Below, in pieces: positions 7,153-16,975 of a stretch of 51,140 bases of DNA. The notes under the pieces were generated by a model. The model did not search any database, was not told the DNA's origin, and saw only the letters and a list, made by a program, of their open reading frames with translations. Origin of the DNA: Actinomycetes bacterium (lineage in GTDB: Bacteria; Actinomycetota; JAHEXW01); NCBI GenBank assembly GCA_023251915.1, contig JAHEXW010000013.1:1-51140 (forward strand), in the 5' to 3' direction. A program made the translations under genes and the position numbers. Each line of letters starts with the position of its first letter. Within the stretch, counting starts at the first letter, position 1.

Positions 7153-8957
7153 AGAAGCAGTACACCCACGACTCCGCCGCGGACATCTGGACTTGGAACG
7201 ACGGCGAGTCGATCGACTATCGCGACGGCAGCGAGGACTATTTGGAAGAAGTCTTCGCGGCGACCGGCGGGGCGAGCGGCTACCCGGTCGAGCTGGCGGA
7301 ACATATCAAAGACTGGCCCTCCCGGTATCATTTCTCGCACCAAAGAACCAACCTTCTGGAGGGCATAAAAGAACTGCTGGGCACCAATCGCACCGTTCTC
7401 GAGTTGGGGGCGGGGACCGGCAGTATCACCCGTTGGCTGGCCGATAACTTCGCGCATGTCGACTCCATCGAGGGGAGTCTGCATCGGGCGAAGGTCAATA
7501 GACAAAGAACGGCCGGCGTGTCGAACGTCAGGATGCTGGTCGGTGACATGATCAGAGCCCCCTGGCCGGATAAGGTCGACGTCGTCGCGCAGATCGGCTC
7601 ACTAGAATACATTCCGGTCTATCAGGAGGGTGAGCCGCGCGGAGTTTGCGTCGACTTAATAAAGAAGGTTAAAGGGAGCCTGGCGCCCGGCGGGACGTAC
7701 GTGCTGGCCATCGAAAACCGGCTAGGTCTGAAATATTGGACGGGTTGCGGCGAGGATCATACCGGCGGGTTCGGGGACGGGTTGGTCGGGTATCCCGACA
7801 AGTCGCCGGTAACATTTTCCCGGACCGAGCTAGAGAGCATGCTCCGAGAAGCTGGTTTTCAATCGATCCAGTTCTATCATCTGTTCCCCGACTATAAGTT
7901 GACAAGTGTTCTTATGCGCGAGAGTGATGAGACTCTAGCGCTTAACCCGCATAACTGGTTTCGCGGTTTCGCCGAGGACTACACGGGAGAAAGACTGTTC
8001 GTGCTCCCCGACCAGGTGATGTTGGAGAGCGTGGTGCAAGACAAGCTTCTGTGGCATTTCTCCAACTCGTTTCTGGTGGTCTGCTCCGTCGAGCCGGACG
8101 TCAAGAATGAAACTGACTGGCTGATCAAGAAGTTCAGCAACGGCGCCAAACCGGAGATGCATCATACGATCACTCTGAAACCGGGAACAGACGGCGGCTA
8201 TCGAATAAGCCGACAGCCCATATATAATGGCGAATCCGACGTCGATCTGGGACAGGTCAGCTTTACCTTGTCCGACGCGGACTACGTCGCCGGCGATTCC
8301 TTGACCAGTGAGGCATACGCCGGATTACTGGCAAAGGATTGGCTGGCCAGAATCACCGCTTTAGCGAGGGAGACAAAGGACGAGTTGGTTGCGCGGTATG
8401 ACTCGGGCGCCGCCGACTCGGATGGCTTTCCCATGGTGGCGGGAGCCGCCTTGGATTTCGCTTTCTGGAATCTGATTCGGACAGACACAGGGACCATCGA
8501 ATTCGTCGATAATAAATGGACGGCGACCGAATCTGTTCCGGCCGATTACGTTGTCTGGCGCAACTTGTTCTGGTTGTTTTACCAGTTCGGGCCGTTTTTG
8601 CAGGACAAAGACATTCACGGTTCCGTCGACCGGGTGATGCGCGATGTTTTTCCCGGTTACAATGGCGCCCGGCAGGACGCAAATTTCCGGCGCGAAAACG
8701 AGTTCCAGAGCCTGGTGTTCGATAAGCCATCGCACCTGGAACGGTATATCGTCGACGCCGCCAATGTGCGTGAGACGATCGAGCGGTTGCGGGCCGAGGG
8801 AACGGCCAAAGACGTGCTGTTTACGGAGGAGCAAGGTGCTGTCGCGAACCTCCAGGCAAAACTGGACGATATCTACGCTTCGCGCGCCTGGAAAGTCGTG
8901 TCTGTCTACAGCGGACTAATCGAGCGGCTGCGCCGCCGGCGCGCCAATGGAGGCTAG
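7128..8957 (+). CDS. Large SAM-dependent methyltransferase of the glycan locus
   Basis: It is predicted to methylate a sugar or glycan chain. A class I methyltransferase domain occupies residues ~75-270, with the SAM motif VLELGAGTGSITRWL, the acidic IEGS at the end of strand 2 and a LAPGGTYVLAIENR segment. The remaining ~330 residues are not recognised with confidence. They end in a basic YASRAWKVVSVYSGL-type tail like those of multidomain glycan-modifying enzymes and may contact the polymer or membrane. GTG 7128 lies inside the end of rmlB; GTG 7137 is also possible. Lying between rmlB and rmlD and upstream of a Wzm/Wzt exporter whose ATPase has a C-terminal glycan-binding domain, it is a good candidate for capping the chain by O-methylation. 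That role is inference. Confidence 0.75.
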   Translation: MALVPFEIEKQYTHDSAADIWTWNDGESIDYRDGSEDYLEEVFAATGGASGYPVELAEHIKDWPSRYHFSHQRTNLLEGIKELLGTNRTVLELGAGTGSITRWLADNFAHVDSIEGSLHRAKVNRQRTAGVSNVRMLVGDMIRAPWPDKVDVVAQIGSLEYIPVYQEGEPRGVCVDLIKKVKGSLAPGGTYVLAIENRLGLKYWTGCGEDHTGGFGDGLVGYPDKSPVTFSRTELESMLREAGFQSIQFYHLFPDYKLTSVLMRESDETLALNPHNWFRGFAEDYTGERLFVLPDQVMLESVVQDKLLWHFSNSFLVVCSVEPDVKNETDWLIKKFSNGAKPEMHHTITLKPGTDGGYRISRQPIYNGESDVDLGQVSFTLSDADYVAGDSLTSEAYAGLLAKDWLARITALARETKDELVARYDSGAADSDGFPMVAGAALDFAFWNLIRTDTGTIEFVDNKWTATESVPADYVVWRNLFWLFYQFGPFLQDKDIHGSVDRVMRDVFPGYNGARQDANFRRENEFQSLVFDKPSHLERYIVDAANVRETIERLRAEGTAKDVLFTEEQGAVANLQAKLDDIYASRAWKVVSVYSGLIERLRRRRANGG

Positions 8958-8963
8958 TAGCTT

Positions 8964-9809
8964 ATGAAGATTCTGATTACGGGCGCGGCCGGCCAACTTG
9001 GCCATGATCTGATAACGGTTTTGGAACCCGACCATAAGCTCTATCCATTCGATATTGACTGGGACATCACGGATACCGCCCAAGTACAGGCCGATTGCGC
9101 GGTGATTAAGCCCGACATCATCATCAATAGTGCCGCCTACACCGATGTCGACGGTTGCGAGTCTAACGTCGACCTGGCGTACCGCGTTAACGCTATTGGT
9201 CCGCACAACCTGGCCTTGGCGGCCTGCGCCTCGGGCATACCCCTTGTCTCAATCGGCACGGATTTCGTTTTCGATGGGACAAAAGCGACACCGTATGACG
9301 AATTCGATATTCCGAATCCGCAGAGCGTCTACGGCCGGTCCAAGCTGGCCGGTGAGAACCTGATAAGAGAGGTCTGCCCGCGGCATTACATCATCCGTAC
9401 CGCCTGGCTCTACGGTCAGCACGGACACAATTTCGTTCAAACAATGCTGCGGCTGGCGGGCGAGAAAGATACATTGACTGTCGTCAATGACCAGATAGGG
9501 TCGCCGACGTTTTCGCTGGATCTGGCGCGTCGAATCAAGGAACTGATGGTAACCGGCTGGCACGGCACGTATCATGTGACCAATGCCGGTGAGGCGTCGT
9601 GGTACTATTTCGCGAAAATGATTTTAAGGATGGCGGGTTTCGATGCCGATAAGGTCAAGCCGATGACGTCGGCTGAACTTGAACGCCCGGCGCCGCGCCC
9701 CGCCTACTCGGTGTTGGCCAACTACGCTTGCGAGCTGCGCGGCTTGGAGCCGATGCGCCCCTGGCAAGAGGCGTTAGCCGAGTATTTTGCCAGTGGCGGC
9801 GCCCAGTGA
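8964..9809 (+). CDS. rmlD: dTDP-4-dehydrorhamnose reductase
   Basis: It catalyses the last step of dTDP-L-rhamnose synthesis, NAD(P)H reduction at C4. It has the N-terminal GAAGQLG nucleotide-binding motif, the STDYVFDG-like segment here reading GTDFVFDGT, catalytic SVYGRSK (Tyr-x3-Lys) and IIRTAWLYG, all usual for RmlD. The length (281 residues) is normal. ATG 8964 follows the methyltransferase stop by six bases. The end overlaps the ABC permease start by four bases (GTGA), tying rhamnose supply to export. Confidence 0.93.
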   Translation: MKILITGAAGQLGHDLITVLEPDHKLYPFDIDWDITDTAQVQADCAVIKPDIIINSAAYTDVDGCESNVDLAYRVNAIGPHNLALAACASGIPLVSIGTDFVFDGTKATPYDEFDIPNPQSVYGRSKLAGENLIREVCPRHYIIRTAWLYGQHGHNFVQTMLRLAGEKDTLTVVNDQIGSPTFSLDLARRIKELMVTGWHGTYHVTNAGEASWYYFAKMILRMAGFDADKVKPMTSAELERPAPRPAYSVLANYACELRGLEPMRPWQEALAEYFASGGAQ

Positions 9810-10603
9810 ACAAACTGCGCGAGCTGTATGAATATAAGGATTTGATTTGGACCCTCAGTGTCAAGGAGCTAAAGGTTCAGTACCGCAACTCGGTTTTGGG
9901 ATTCCTCTGGTCTCTGCTTAACCCGCTGCTCATGATGCTGATTTTCTCGTTCGTCTTTGCCTACGTCTTCAAGTTCGGCATCAAGGACTTTCCGGTGTTT
10001 CTGCTGTGCGGTCTCCTGCCTTGGAACTTCTTTAATACGGCGCTGAGCACGGCGACCGGCTCCATCGTCGGCAATGGCGCGCTAATCAAGAAGGTCTACT
10101 TCCCGCGGGAGATATTGCCGCTGGCAAGCGTTTTGGCCAACCTGTTCAACTTCCTACTTAGCCTGGTCGTCCTGTTTTTGTTCCTGGCTTTCTACGGTTA
10201 TCATTTCTGGGTCTGGCTGATTCTTTTGCCGTTCATAATCATTATCGAGAGTTTGTGCGTAACAGGGCTGGCGCTGCTGTTGGCCGGACTGAACGTGTAC
10301 TTCCGCGATATACAATACATAGTCGGCGTCGCTCTGATGGCACTGTTCTACGCCACGCCGATCATCTATAACATCGAACGGGTGCAGAACAGCTATTGGA
10401 TGACGCATTATCCGTGGCTGATGACGCTGTACAATCTGAACCCGATGACGCCGATCGTCAACGCCTATCGCAGCATTCTCTACAGTGTGCAGCCGCCCAG
10501 CCTGTCCTCCATTCTGTATTCGTTGGGCATTACGGCTTTTGTGTTGGTTCTCGGTTTCGTCGTTTTCCGACGGCTGGAACCGGCTTTCGCGGACGAGGTC
10601 TAA
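9806..10603 (+). CDS. wzm: Polysaccharide ABC exporter, membrane subunit (Wzm/TagG type)
   Basis: This is the ABC-2 type permease that exports an undecaprenol-linked glycan. It opens with an amphipathic interface segment and KELKVQYRNSVLGFLWSLLNPL, the hallmark of the Wzm/TagG/RfbA family, and contains about six membrane helices. GTG 9806 overlaps the rmlD stop (GTGA); an earlier in-frame ATG would add 26 residues encoded inside rmlD and unrelated to the family. The length of 265 residues is normal. The ATPase subunit follows after three bases. Confidence 0.92.
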   Translation: MNKLRELYEYKDLIWTLSVKELKVQYRNSVLGFLWSLLNPLLMMLIFSFVFAYVFKFGIKDFPVFLLCGLLPWNFFNTALSTATGSIVGNGALIKKVYFPREILPLASVLANLFNFLLSLVVLFLFLAFYGYHFWVWLILLPFIIIIESLCVTGLALLLAGLNVYFRDIQYIVGVALMALFYATPIIYNIERVQNSYWMTHYPWLMTLYNLNPMTPIVNAYRSILYSVQPPSLSSILYSLGITAFVLVLGFVVFRRLEPAFADEV

Positions 10604-10606
10604 TCC

Positions 10607-11878
10607 ATGCCTAAGCCCCGCGAGCAAGAAGCCACCGCAATCAAGGTAGAGCACGTCAAAAAGAAATATCTGCTCTATCACGAACGTCATGACAGCCTCA
10701 AGGACCTGATACTATCCGGCGGACGCCGCGCAAAATACGAGGTTCTATGGGCCTTGGACGACGTCAGCTATGAGTTCAAGCGGGGCCACACCTACGGGTT
10801 GATAGGCGAGAACGGGTGCGGCAAATCGACTCTGTTGAAGGCGATAGCTAACATCCTGCGGCCGGAATCGGGAACCGTTACGGTTGACGGGCGCATTTCC
10901 GCCTTGCTGGAGCTGGGCGCCGGTTTCCATCCCGACCTGTCCGGCCGGGAAAACATCTTTTTGAACGGCGCCATCCTGCGCTTGTCGCGAGCCGAGATCG
11001 AAGCTCGGTTTGACGACATCGTCGCTTTCTCCGAACTCGAGGAATTCATCGACATGCCGGTAAAGAGCTATTCCTCCGGTATGTATATGCGGTTGGCGTT
11101 CGCCATAGCCGTCAACGTGGACCCGGATATACTGCTTATCGACGAGGTTCTGGCGGTCGGCGACGTGGCTTTCCAGCGGCGTTGTTTCCGGCGCATCAAG
11201 GAATACCAGGCGGCGGGGAAGACCATTATCTTTGTCTCCCATGACGCCAATGCCGTCAAAGATCTGTGCGACGAAGCTCTGTTGCTGGACCACGGCAAGA
11301 TTGTCGCCTCGGGCCTGCCGATGAACATCGTCAGCGCCTATTTTGAGCTGCTGAGCAAGAAGGAAGCCGCCCGGCGGGTCAAGTCAGGCGAGGAAACGGA
11401 CGTCGCGGGGGACGATCTGAGTGCCGCAACACAAAAGCGGTATGGGTTCGGCGCGGCTACGATCAAGGAATACGCGTTTCTAAACGCGGCCGGCGAGCCG
11501 GTAAAATCAATCAAAAGCGGAGACCGGGTCAGGGTCAGGGTAAAGGTTGAGTTCAATGACACGGTCCCAAATCCTGTTGTCGGTATGGCGCTGCATAGCT
11601 CGACCGGTTTGGACATCTACGGTGTCAACAACGCGTACACAGGGCAGCCGATTGCGCCGAAGAACTCAGGCGATTGGCTGGAAGCCGAGTTTGTTTGGGA
11701 CGCTTGGCTGCGCGAGGGGAACTATTCTATCTCGTTGGGGATCGTCGACCTTACGGACGGTACAGCTACCCCAGCCGACCGCTGGGTCGACGCGATATCT
11801 TTCGACGTTGCAGCTGGCCAGGAGATTATCGGCCTCTTCGACCTCAGAGCCGACATAACCGTGACCGAGAATGGCTAG
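10607..11878 (+). CDS. wzt: Polysaccharide ABC exporter ATPase with C-terminal glycan-binding domain (Wzt)
   Basis: It powers glycan export with Wzm. The N-terminal ~245 residues are an ABC ATPase with Walker A GENGCGKST (~67-75), the variant signature YSSGMYMRL typical of Wzt/TagH, Walker B ILLIDEVLAVGD and the switch HDA (in place of HD plus small residue). Residues ~280-423 form the extra beta-sandwich Wzt_C domain, which in characterised O-antigen systems binds a terminal cap on the finished chain. That architecture predicts export of a pre-assembled, capped polymer. The last eight bases overlap the next glycosyltransferase gene. Confidence 0.93.
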   Translation: MPKPREQEATAIKVEHVKKKYLLYHERHDSLKDLILSGGRRAKYEVLWALDDVSYEFKRGHTYGLIGENGCGKSTLLKAIANILRPESGTVTVDGRISALLELGAGFHPDLSGRENIFLNGAILRLSRAEIEARFDDIVAFSELEEFIDMPVKSYSSGMYMRLAFAIAVNVDPDILLIDEVLAVGDVAFQRRCFRRIKEYQAAGKTIIFVSHDANAVKDLCDEALLLDHGKIVASGLPMNIVSAYFELLSKKEAARRVKSGEETDVAGDDLSAATQKRYGFGAATIKEYAFLNAAGEPVKSIKSGDRVRVRVKVEFNDTVPNPVVGMALHSSTGLDIYGVNNAYTGQPIAPKNSGDWLEAEFVWDAWLREGNYSISLGIVDLTDGTATPADRWVDAISFDVAAGQEIIGLFDLRADITVTENG

Positions 11879-12992
11879 AATCGGTTTTCTGACCGAACGG
11901 ATGTTGCTTGGGTTCGGCGTCGATTTGGTGATCGACCGGTTGGCCGACGGCTTAGCGGCCAAAGGTCACGAGGTCAAGGTATATGCCAGCCTCACGGACG
12001 GGACCTACGACAACAAATCATACGATGTTCGTCAGATTCCGACGGCCGCCTACAATCTGTTCCCGTTGTACGACCGCAGCGCGCACCGCTGGCTCGATAT
12101 GTTGAACAAAGAAGACGTCGACGTCTGGCTGGTATCGACGTTTCCGTTCTTTTCGCTGTTACCGCATCTCAAGGCGCCGGCGGTGGCCATTGACTACGGC
12201 ATCTGCTCGACCGAGGGATTTACGCTGGCGGCAAAGTTGAATTTTGCCTATATGAAATGGTCGCAGCAGCGCCGATATTTTCCGCATGCAGCCCGCGTTG
12301 TGACGATTTCAGATTATGTTAAGTCTTTATTGCCGTCCGGCCTGCAAGATAAAGCCGAGGTCATCTATATTGGCGCTGACCATTACCTACAGGATTGGGA
12401 CATCCGGAGGCGCCCGGCAACGGAAGCGGCTGAATTCCGCAGAAGCCGGGGTGTCGGGCAGAACGACTTGTTACTGACCTATGTGGGCCGGCTGAATCCT
12501 GCCGGGCAACCTTACAAGGGAACGCGGGACCTGATGACGATGTTTTCTAGAATCAGCCGATCCAAACCCGGCGTCAAAGCGTTGATGGTCGGGTATGGGG
12601 ACACGTCGGACGCACGCCGCATTTCTGATTTGGGAATCATTCCCTTCGTCAAGGCGCCCGTTGAGATGATGCCTGTGGTTCACGCGGCCACTGACATCTA
12701 TGTGACCGCCTCGCGCTGGGAAGGCTTCGATCTGCCGCTGGTGGAAGCGGCTTTCTTCGGCAAACCGGGCGTGGCCTTGAAAATCGGAGCGCACCCGGAA
12801 GTCGTCCGGGATGGAGAGACCGCTCTCTTGGCAGACACCATAGCGGAGTTGGAGGACGACATCATCGAGCTCGTCGACAACACGCCCCGGCGGGTCGCGT
12901 TGGGCGCGAGCGCGGCTGAATTCGCGCAGCGCTTTCGCTGGGAAACAGCCGTGGCCGATTACGACGCGATGATCGCGCAGGTTTTGTCATGA
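11871..12992 (+). CDS. GT4-family glycosyltransferase
   Basis: A retaining GT-B glycosyltransferase predicted to add a sugar from a nucleotide donor to the lipid-linked chain. The C-terminal half has the donor-site pattern YVTASRWEGFDLPLVEAAFFG, containing the E-x7-E motif of family 4, preceded by LLTYVGRLNPAGQPYKG. The N-terminal domain begins RIGFLTERMLLGFGVD. The start overlaps wzt by eight bases and the end overlaps the next gene by ATGA. Donor and linkage cannot be told from sequence. Confidence 0.85.
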   Translation: MARIGFLTERMLLGFGVDLVIDRLADGLAAKGHEVKVYASLTDGTYDNKSYDVRQIPTAAYNLFPLYDRSAHRWLDMLNKEDVDVWLVSTFPFFSLLPHLKAPAVAIDYGICSTEGFTLAAKLNFAYMKWSQQRRYFPHAARVVTISDYVKSLLPSGLQDKAEVIYIGADHYLQDWDIRRRPATEAAEFRRSRGVGQNDLLLTYVGRLNPAGQPYKGTRDLMTMFSRISRSKPGVKALMVGYGDTSDARRISDLGIIPFVKAPVEMMPVVHAATDIYVTASRWEGFDLPLVEAAFFGKPGVALKIGAHPEVVRDGETALLADTIAELEDDIIELVDNTPRRVALGASAAEFAQRFRWETAVADYDAMIAQVLS

Positions 12993-14191
12993 CCGGTTTG
13001 CGCAAAGTCAGCGTCATCGTCCTGAACTACAATGCCCCGGTTGAGATGCTCGACAAATGTCTGGCGTCACTGGCCGAGCAGACTTACAAAGACTTGGAGA
13101 TTATTCTCGCTGACAACGGCTCGTCGAACGACACGGTAGCGGTTGTCGGCGCCAAATATCCGGACGTGCGGGTTTTGGAGTTTGGTCAAAACTACGGTTT
13201 TGCGGCCGGCAACAATCGTGCCATCGAGTCGGCGTCGGGCGAATACATTTTATTATTGAATAACGACGCTTACCCGCGTCCGGACGCGGTAGCCCGTATG
13301 GTTATGGTTTTGGACGCGGCCGGCGATGACGTTGTGGGGGTGGCGCCGAAGATGATGCTGGCCCAGAACCCCAACGTGTTCGACAGCATCGGTAATCTCA
13401 TCAACGGCGGCGGCTGCGCTTTCAACATGGGCATCGGCCAGCTGGACATCGGACAATACGACAAGAGCGAGCCCGTCTTTGGCGCATGTTTCGGAGCGGC
13501 ACTGCTGCGGCGGGCGGCGTTCGACGCGACCGCGGTCGGCCCTATGGACGCCTCCTACTTTATGTATTACGAAGACGTAGACTGGTGTTGGCGAGCTAAC
13601 GTCATGGGCTATCGGTTTCTGACAGCGCCGCAAGCGGTCGTGATTCACGAACATTCCGCGTCAACGAAGAAGTTCGCTTACCGGCGCAAGTACTATTTGA
13701 TCGAGCGCAACCTGATAAAGAGCTGCGCGCGTAATTTCGAGTTGGGCACGGCCTTGCGCGTCGTCATCCGCCGGATAATGGCGTACGCCCGCAATGCGAT
13801 CAGAGGGCCTTACAGGAGAACCAGCTTGAAGCTGGCCGTCACGTCCTTGTTTTATGTTCCCCAAGTCCTACTGCTGCGCCGCGCCCGCGTGCAAAGAGCG
13901 CGCCGGGTACCCGATGCCGCGATCATCGCCTTAGCGGACGGGGAGCAACCGCGCTTCGATCCCGAGAATTACGCTCCCATCTATGACCTGACGACCTTGA
14001 TAGTCATGTACAGGCGAAAATACGCCGTTGACGGCGCCGACAGATATCTGAATATCGTTACCGGCCTGGAAGAACTGGCCCAATCCAAAATACACGCTGA
14101 CGCCGCAGCCCTGAGGGCGCGATTGCGGGAACTGCTGGCGGGCGAGCCGGCGGCCATAATGGATTTCATCGAGCGAATCGAGACACCGTGA
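12989..14191 (+). CDS. GT2-family glycosyltransferase (rhamnosyltransferase-like)
   Basis: An inverting GT-A enzyme. It shows VIVLNYNAP at the N-terminus, ADNGSSNDTV, the donor and metal motif LNNDAYPRPD, and the acceptor-side motif YYEDVDWCWRANVMGY found in rhamnosyltransferase-type GT2 enzymes such as WbbL. The C-terminal ~120 residues form a basic extension without clear membrane helices. It sits with the rml genes and the Wzm/Wzt exporter, so dTDP-rhamnose is a plausible donor, by inference. Confidence 0.87.
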   Translation: MTGLRKVSVIVLNYNAPVEMLDKCLASLAEQTYKDLEIILADNGSSNDTVAVVGAKYPDVRVLEFGQNYGFAAGNNRAIESASGEYILLLNNDAYPRPDAVARMVMVLDAAGDDVVGVAPKMMLAQNPNVFDSIGNLINGGGCAFNMGIGQLDIGQYDKSEPVFGACFGAALLRRAAFDATAVGPMDASYFMYYEDVDWCWRANVMGYRFLTAPQAVVIHEHSASTKKFAYRRKYYLIERNLIKSCARNFELGTALRVVIRRIMAYARNAIRGPYRRTSLKLAVTSLFYVPQVLLLRRARVQRARRVPDAAIIALADGEQPRFDPENYAPIYDLTTLIVMYRRKYAVDGADRYLNIVTGLEELAQSKIHADAAALRARLRELLAGEPAAIMDFIERIETP

Positions 14192-15225
14192 ATTCCACCG
14201 GCACACCCTTAGTCTCCATCGTCCTTCTGAATTACAACGGCGGCAAGTTCTTGGCGGGTTGCCTGGATTCTGTCTTAGACCAGGACTATCAAAATGTCGA
14301 GGTCATCATAGTCGACAACGCGTCCACCGATGGTTCTCTGGATATTCTGGACGACTCCCGGTATGCCGCCTTCAAGGTAATCAAAAACCCCGGCAACGAG
14401 GGATTCAGCCGCGGCATGAACATCGGTATGGCCATGGCCGCCGGCGAGTATGTCATGCCTCTAAACTTTGACGTCGTCATGGAGCCGGGTTTTATTACCG
14501 AGATGGTCGCGGCCGCGACGCTTGATCCGCGCGTCGGGTCGGTTTCGGGCAAACTGTTGCGTCTAGGCGACGCGGGGAAGACGAACGTGATCGATTCCAC
14601 CGGGCATGTTATCTTCAAGAACCGCTACGTCATCAATCGGGGCGAAGACCGGGTCGACACCGGTAAATTCGACCGGCCCGATTTCGTTTTCGGCACGTGC
14701 GGCGCCGCGCCCCTGTACAAAAAGACGATGCTCGACGATATCGCGTGGGAGGGCCAGTACTATGACGAATCATTCTTCATCATGCTGGAGGATGTCGATA
14801 TCGATTGGCGCGCCCAGCTGCGCGGCTGGAAATGCGCCTACACGCCGGCGGCGGTTGCCTACCACTATCGCGGCGCGACGGGTTCGGGCAAGTCGCGTTT
14901 GATTCAGCGGCATTACTATAAGAACCGTCATCTCCTGATACTGAAAAACGACAGCGCTCTGTCTTACTTCTTTCACATACCGGTAATATGGCTGATGGAT
15001 TTGTATCTCGACCTTGATATTCTCTTCACGGCGCCGGTCGCGCTCCTTCTGGCCTGGGGCGATATGGTCCGATTGTTACCTTTGACTTTACGAAAACGGC
15101 GGATCACACAGGCCGGGCGGGTCACACCGCGCGCCGTAATGGAAGCGTGGTTTCAGCCCTATCACTGGTTGGATGACGTCAAACGGAAACTCGGTCTATC
15201 CGACAAATCCGGACGGGAGAGGTAA
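14188..15225 (+). CDS. GT2-family glycosyltransferase (rhamnosyltransferase-like)
   Basis: The second of two adjacent GT2 enzymes. Visible motifs are IVLLNYNGGKFL, VDNASTDGSLDIL, NFDVVMEPGF in place of the usual DND, and MLEDVDIDWRAQLRGW. The C-terminal region contains a hydrophobic stretch (VIWLMDLYLDLDILF onward) that may contact the membrane. GTG 14188 overlaps the previous stop by four bases. It probably evolved by duplication with its neighbour. Confidence 0.87.
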   Translation: MNSTGTPLVSIVLLNYNGGKFLAGCLDSVLDQDYQNVEVIIVDNASTDGSLDILDDSRYAAFKVIKNPGNEGFSRGMNIGMAMAAGEYVMPLNFDVVMEPGFITEMVAAATLDPRVGSVSGKLLRLGDAGKTNVIDSTGHVIFKNRYVINRGEDRVDTGKFDRPDFVFGTCGAAPLYKKTMLDDIAWEGQYYDESFFIMLEDVDIDWRAQLRGWKCAYTPAAVAYHYRGATGSGKSRLIQRHYYKNRHLLILKNDSALSYFFHIPVIWLMDLYLDLDILFTAPVALLLAWGDMVRLLPLTLRKRRITQAGRVTPRAVMEAWFQPYHWLDDVKRKLGLSDKSGRER

Positions 15226-16952
15226 TGAGTCAGGCGTCCGCGGCGGGCAGCTCAACACGTGTCACCGCGACGACTAGAATCCTGATCGCAATCGCGATGC
15301 TAGTCGGTCTGGCGACAGTCGCCGTCACCGTAGCGCGCATGTTCTACAGCGTGGATTTCAGCGACGAAGCGCTCTACGCGTTGATCCCGTATCGATTCGC
15401 GCTGGGCGCCAAGCCATTCGTCGATGAGCTGCTGTTTCAGCAGACGTCGGCTTTTCTGACGTACCCCTTCGTCAAGCTCTGGTACCTGATTACCGGCAGC
15501 ACGGCGGGCATAATTCTATTTATGCGCTTCCTGTCTCTGTTCTTTATGGCCGCAGTCGGGGGCTGCGTCTGGGTTATGATTCGCCGGACCGTTGGCCGGT
15601 CGATAGCGTTACTCGCGGTTTTGCCGTGTGTGGCGTTCTTCTATTTCAATATTCCCGGGCTAGGCTACAACACGCTGGGTCTAGGTTGGCTGACGGTCGG
15701 CTGTTTTCTCGGCTTCTTTGCCTCCGGCGACCGGCACAAATGGCTGACGGCCGCAGGCGCTGCGCACGGTCTGGCCGTTGTCGCTTACCCGAGTCTGGCA
15801 ATCGGAGTCGCAGTTTTCGCGATTTTGTTGTTTCTGACATCGCCTTCGGAGGAACGTTGGGAGGGCATGCTGAGGTACGCCTTAGGCGGCGGCGCGATTG
15901 CCGGCGTCTTGTTCTTGGTGTTCGCGGTGGCCGGCTTCGGCAACGTTGTCGAGTCCTACAGGAATACGGCAGCGGCCGGCGTTTTTGGGGGCGGCCTGGC
16001 AAAAATCGCAATGATTGCGCGCGCGGCCTGGGCCGGACTGGAAGGCAAGGCCGTTTTGGCTGTTGGGTTTGTCGCGGCCTTGGCGCTGAAACGGCGGTAC
16101 CCGCTGGCTGCCGGCCTTATCCTGCTCACGGCCCCCGTGGCTCCGCTGTTCGTGATCGGTTACCAGGGGTTCGCGCAGTCATCGGGATATATCGCATATT
16201 ATGCTCTGCTGGCTCCGCTGCTGTTCTTCTTTGCGCGCGGCGAGCCAGAGATGGATCGCTTGTTGTGGTTGGTGTGGCTGCCCGGATTGGCCGCCGCCGC
16301 CGCCGTTTCCTATACGACAGGCAAGGGTTTTTTGGCGGCCGCCGTCGGTCTGTTTCCGAGTGCTTTGGTAACATCGATATTTCTGGTCCGAGCCGTGCGC
16401 CGGTTGTGGGCGCGGCACGGGGAATGGGGACGCCTGGCCGGCGCCGCCGCGCTTTTGATTCCGCTTGTCGCGCTGCTGTTTTACCAGTTCAATACCCCAT
16501 ATCGTGACGATCCGGTAGCGCTATTGACAGCTCGTGTGAACAGCGGCCCGTATGCCGGTCTCTATACCGGTCCCCAGAAACGAGCTTTTCTCGATTCGGT
16601 CAGCCGTGATTTGACTCGAGCCTCCGCCGGCGCGAAGACGCTGTTTGTCTTTGAAAACTTTCCCGCGGGCTATCTGTTAACACCCCTTACGCCGCTGACA
16701 GACAAGGTTTGGGTAGCGCCGTCCGCGATGTATCCGCGTGTTGATCGCGGCACAACCGTCAGGTATTTTGCCAATACCCGCAAATATCCCGACCTGGTTC
16801 TAAAGATGAACCGGATCGTGTACAAGAGCGATTACACCGAGGAATTGAGTTACCCAGCCAAAGATCCGCTTAGCCGCTGGGCGGCCGGGAGGGATTACAG
16901 GCCGGCTGTCACACGGCCTGACTACATGATTTTGCATCGAACAACACCCTAA
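15225..16952 (+). CDS. Polytopic GT-C-type membrane glycosyltransferase
   Basis: A protein with roughly a dozen hydrophobic helices, followed by a soluble C-terminal region of ~120 residues. The first extracytoplasmic loop carries DFSDEALYALIPYRFALG, an acidic loop like the catalytic one of GT-C enzymes (PMT/ArnT and related), and FVDELLFQQTSAFLTYP continues the family pattern. Such enzymes use polyprenyl-phosphate sugars to glycosylate acceptors outside the membrane. Its ATG shares one base with the upstream stop codon, so it belongs to the rhamnose operon. Donor and acceptor are unknown. Confidence 0.7.
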   Translation: MSQASAAGSSTRVTATTRILIAIAMLVGLATVAVTVARMFYSVDFSDEALYALIPYRFALGAKPFVDELLFQQTSAFLTYPFVKLWYLITGSTAGIILFMRFLSLFFMAAVGGCVWVMIRRTVGRSIALLAVLPCVAFFYFNIPGLGYNTLGLGWLTVGCFLGFFASGDRHKWLTAAGAAHGLAVVAYPSLAIGVAVFAILLFLTSPSEERWEGMLRYALGGGAIAGVLFLVFAVAGFGNVVESYRNTAAAGVFGGGLAKIAMIARAAWAGLEGKAVLAVGFVAALALKRRYPLAAGLILLTAPVAPLFVIGYQGFAQSSGYIAYYALLAPLLFFFARGEPEMDRLLWLVWLPGLAAAAAVSYTTGKGFLAAAVGLFPSALVTSIFLVRAVRRLWARHGEWGRLAGAAALLIPLVALLFYQFNTPYRDDPVALLTARVNSGPYAGLYTGPQKRAFLDSVSRDLTRASAGAKTLFVFENFPAGYLLTPLTPLTDKVWVAPSAMYPRVDRGTTVRYFANTRKYPDLVLKMNRIVYKSDYTEELSYPAKDPLSRWAAGRDYRPAVTRPDYMILHRTTP

Positions 16953-16975
16953 CAAGCTCGCCGTTTAGCCTCGCG

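Noticed and set aside
15626-16507. Open frame of 293 codons in a second forward frame within the GT-C gene
   Set aside because: Very Arg-rich with no motif; the overlapping membrane protein has clear helices and fits the operon.
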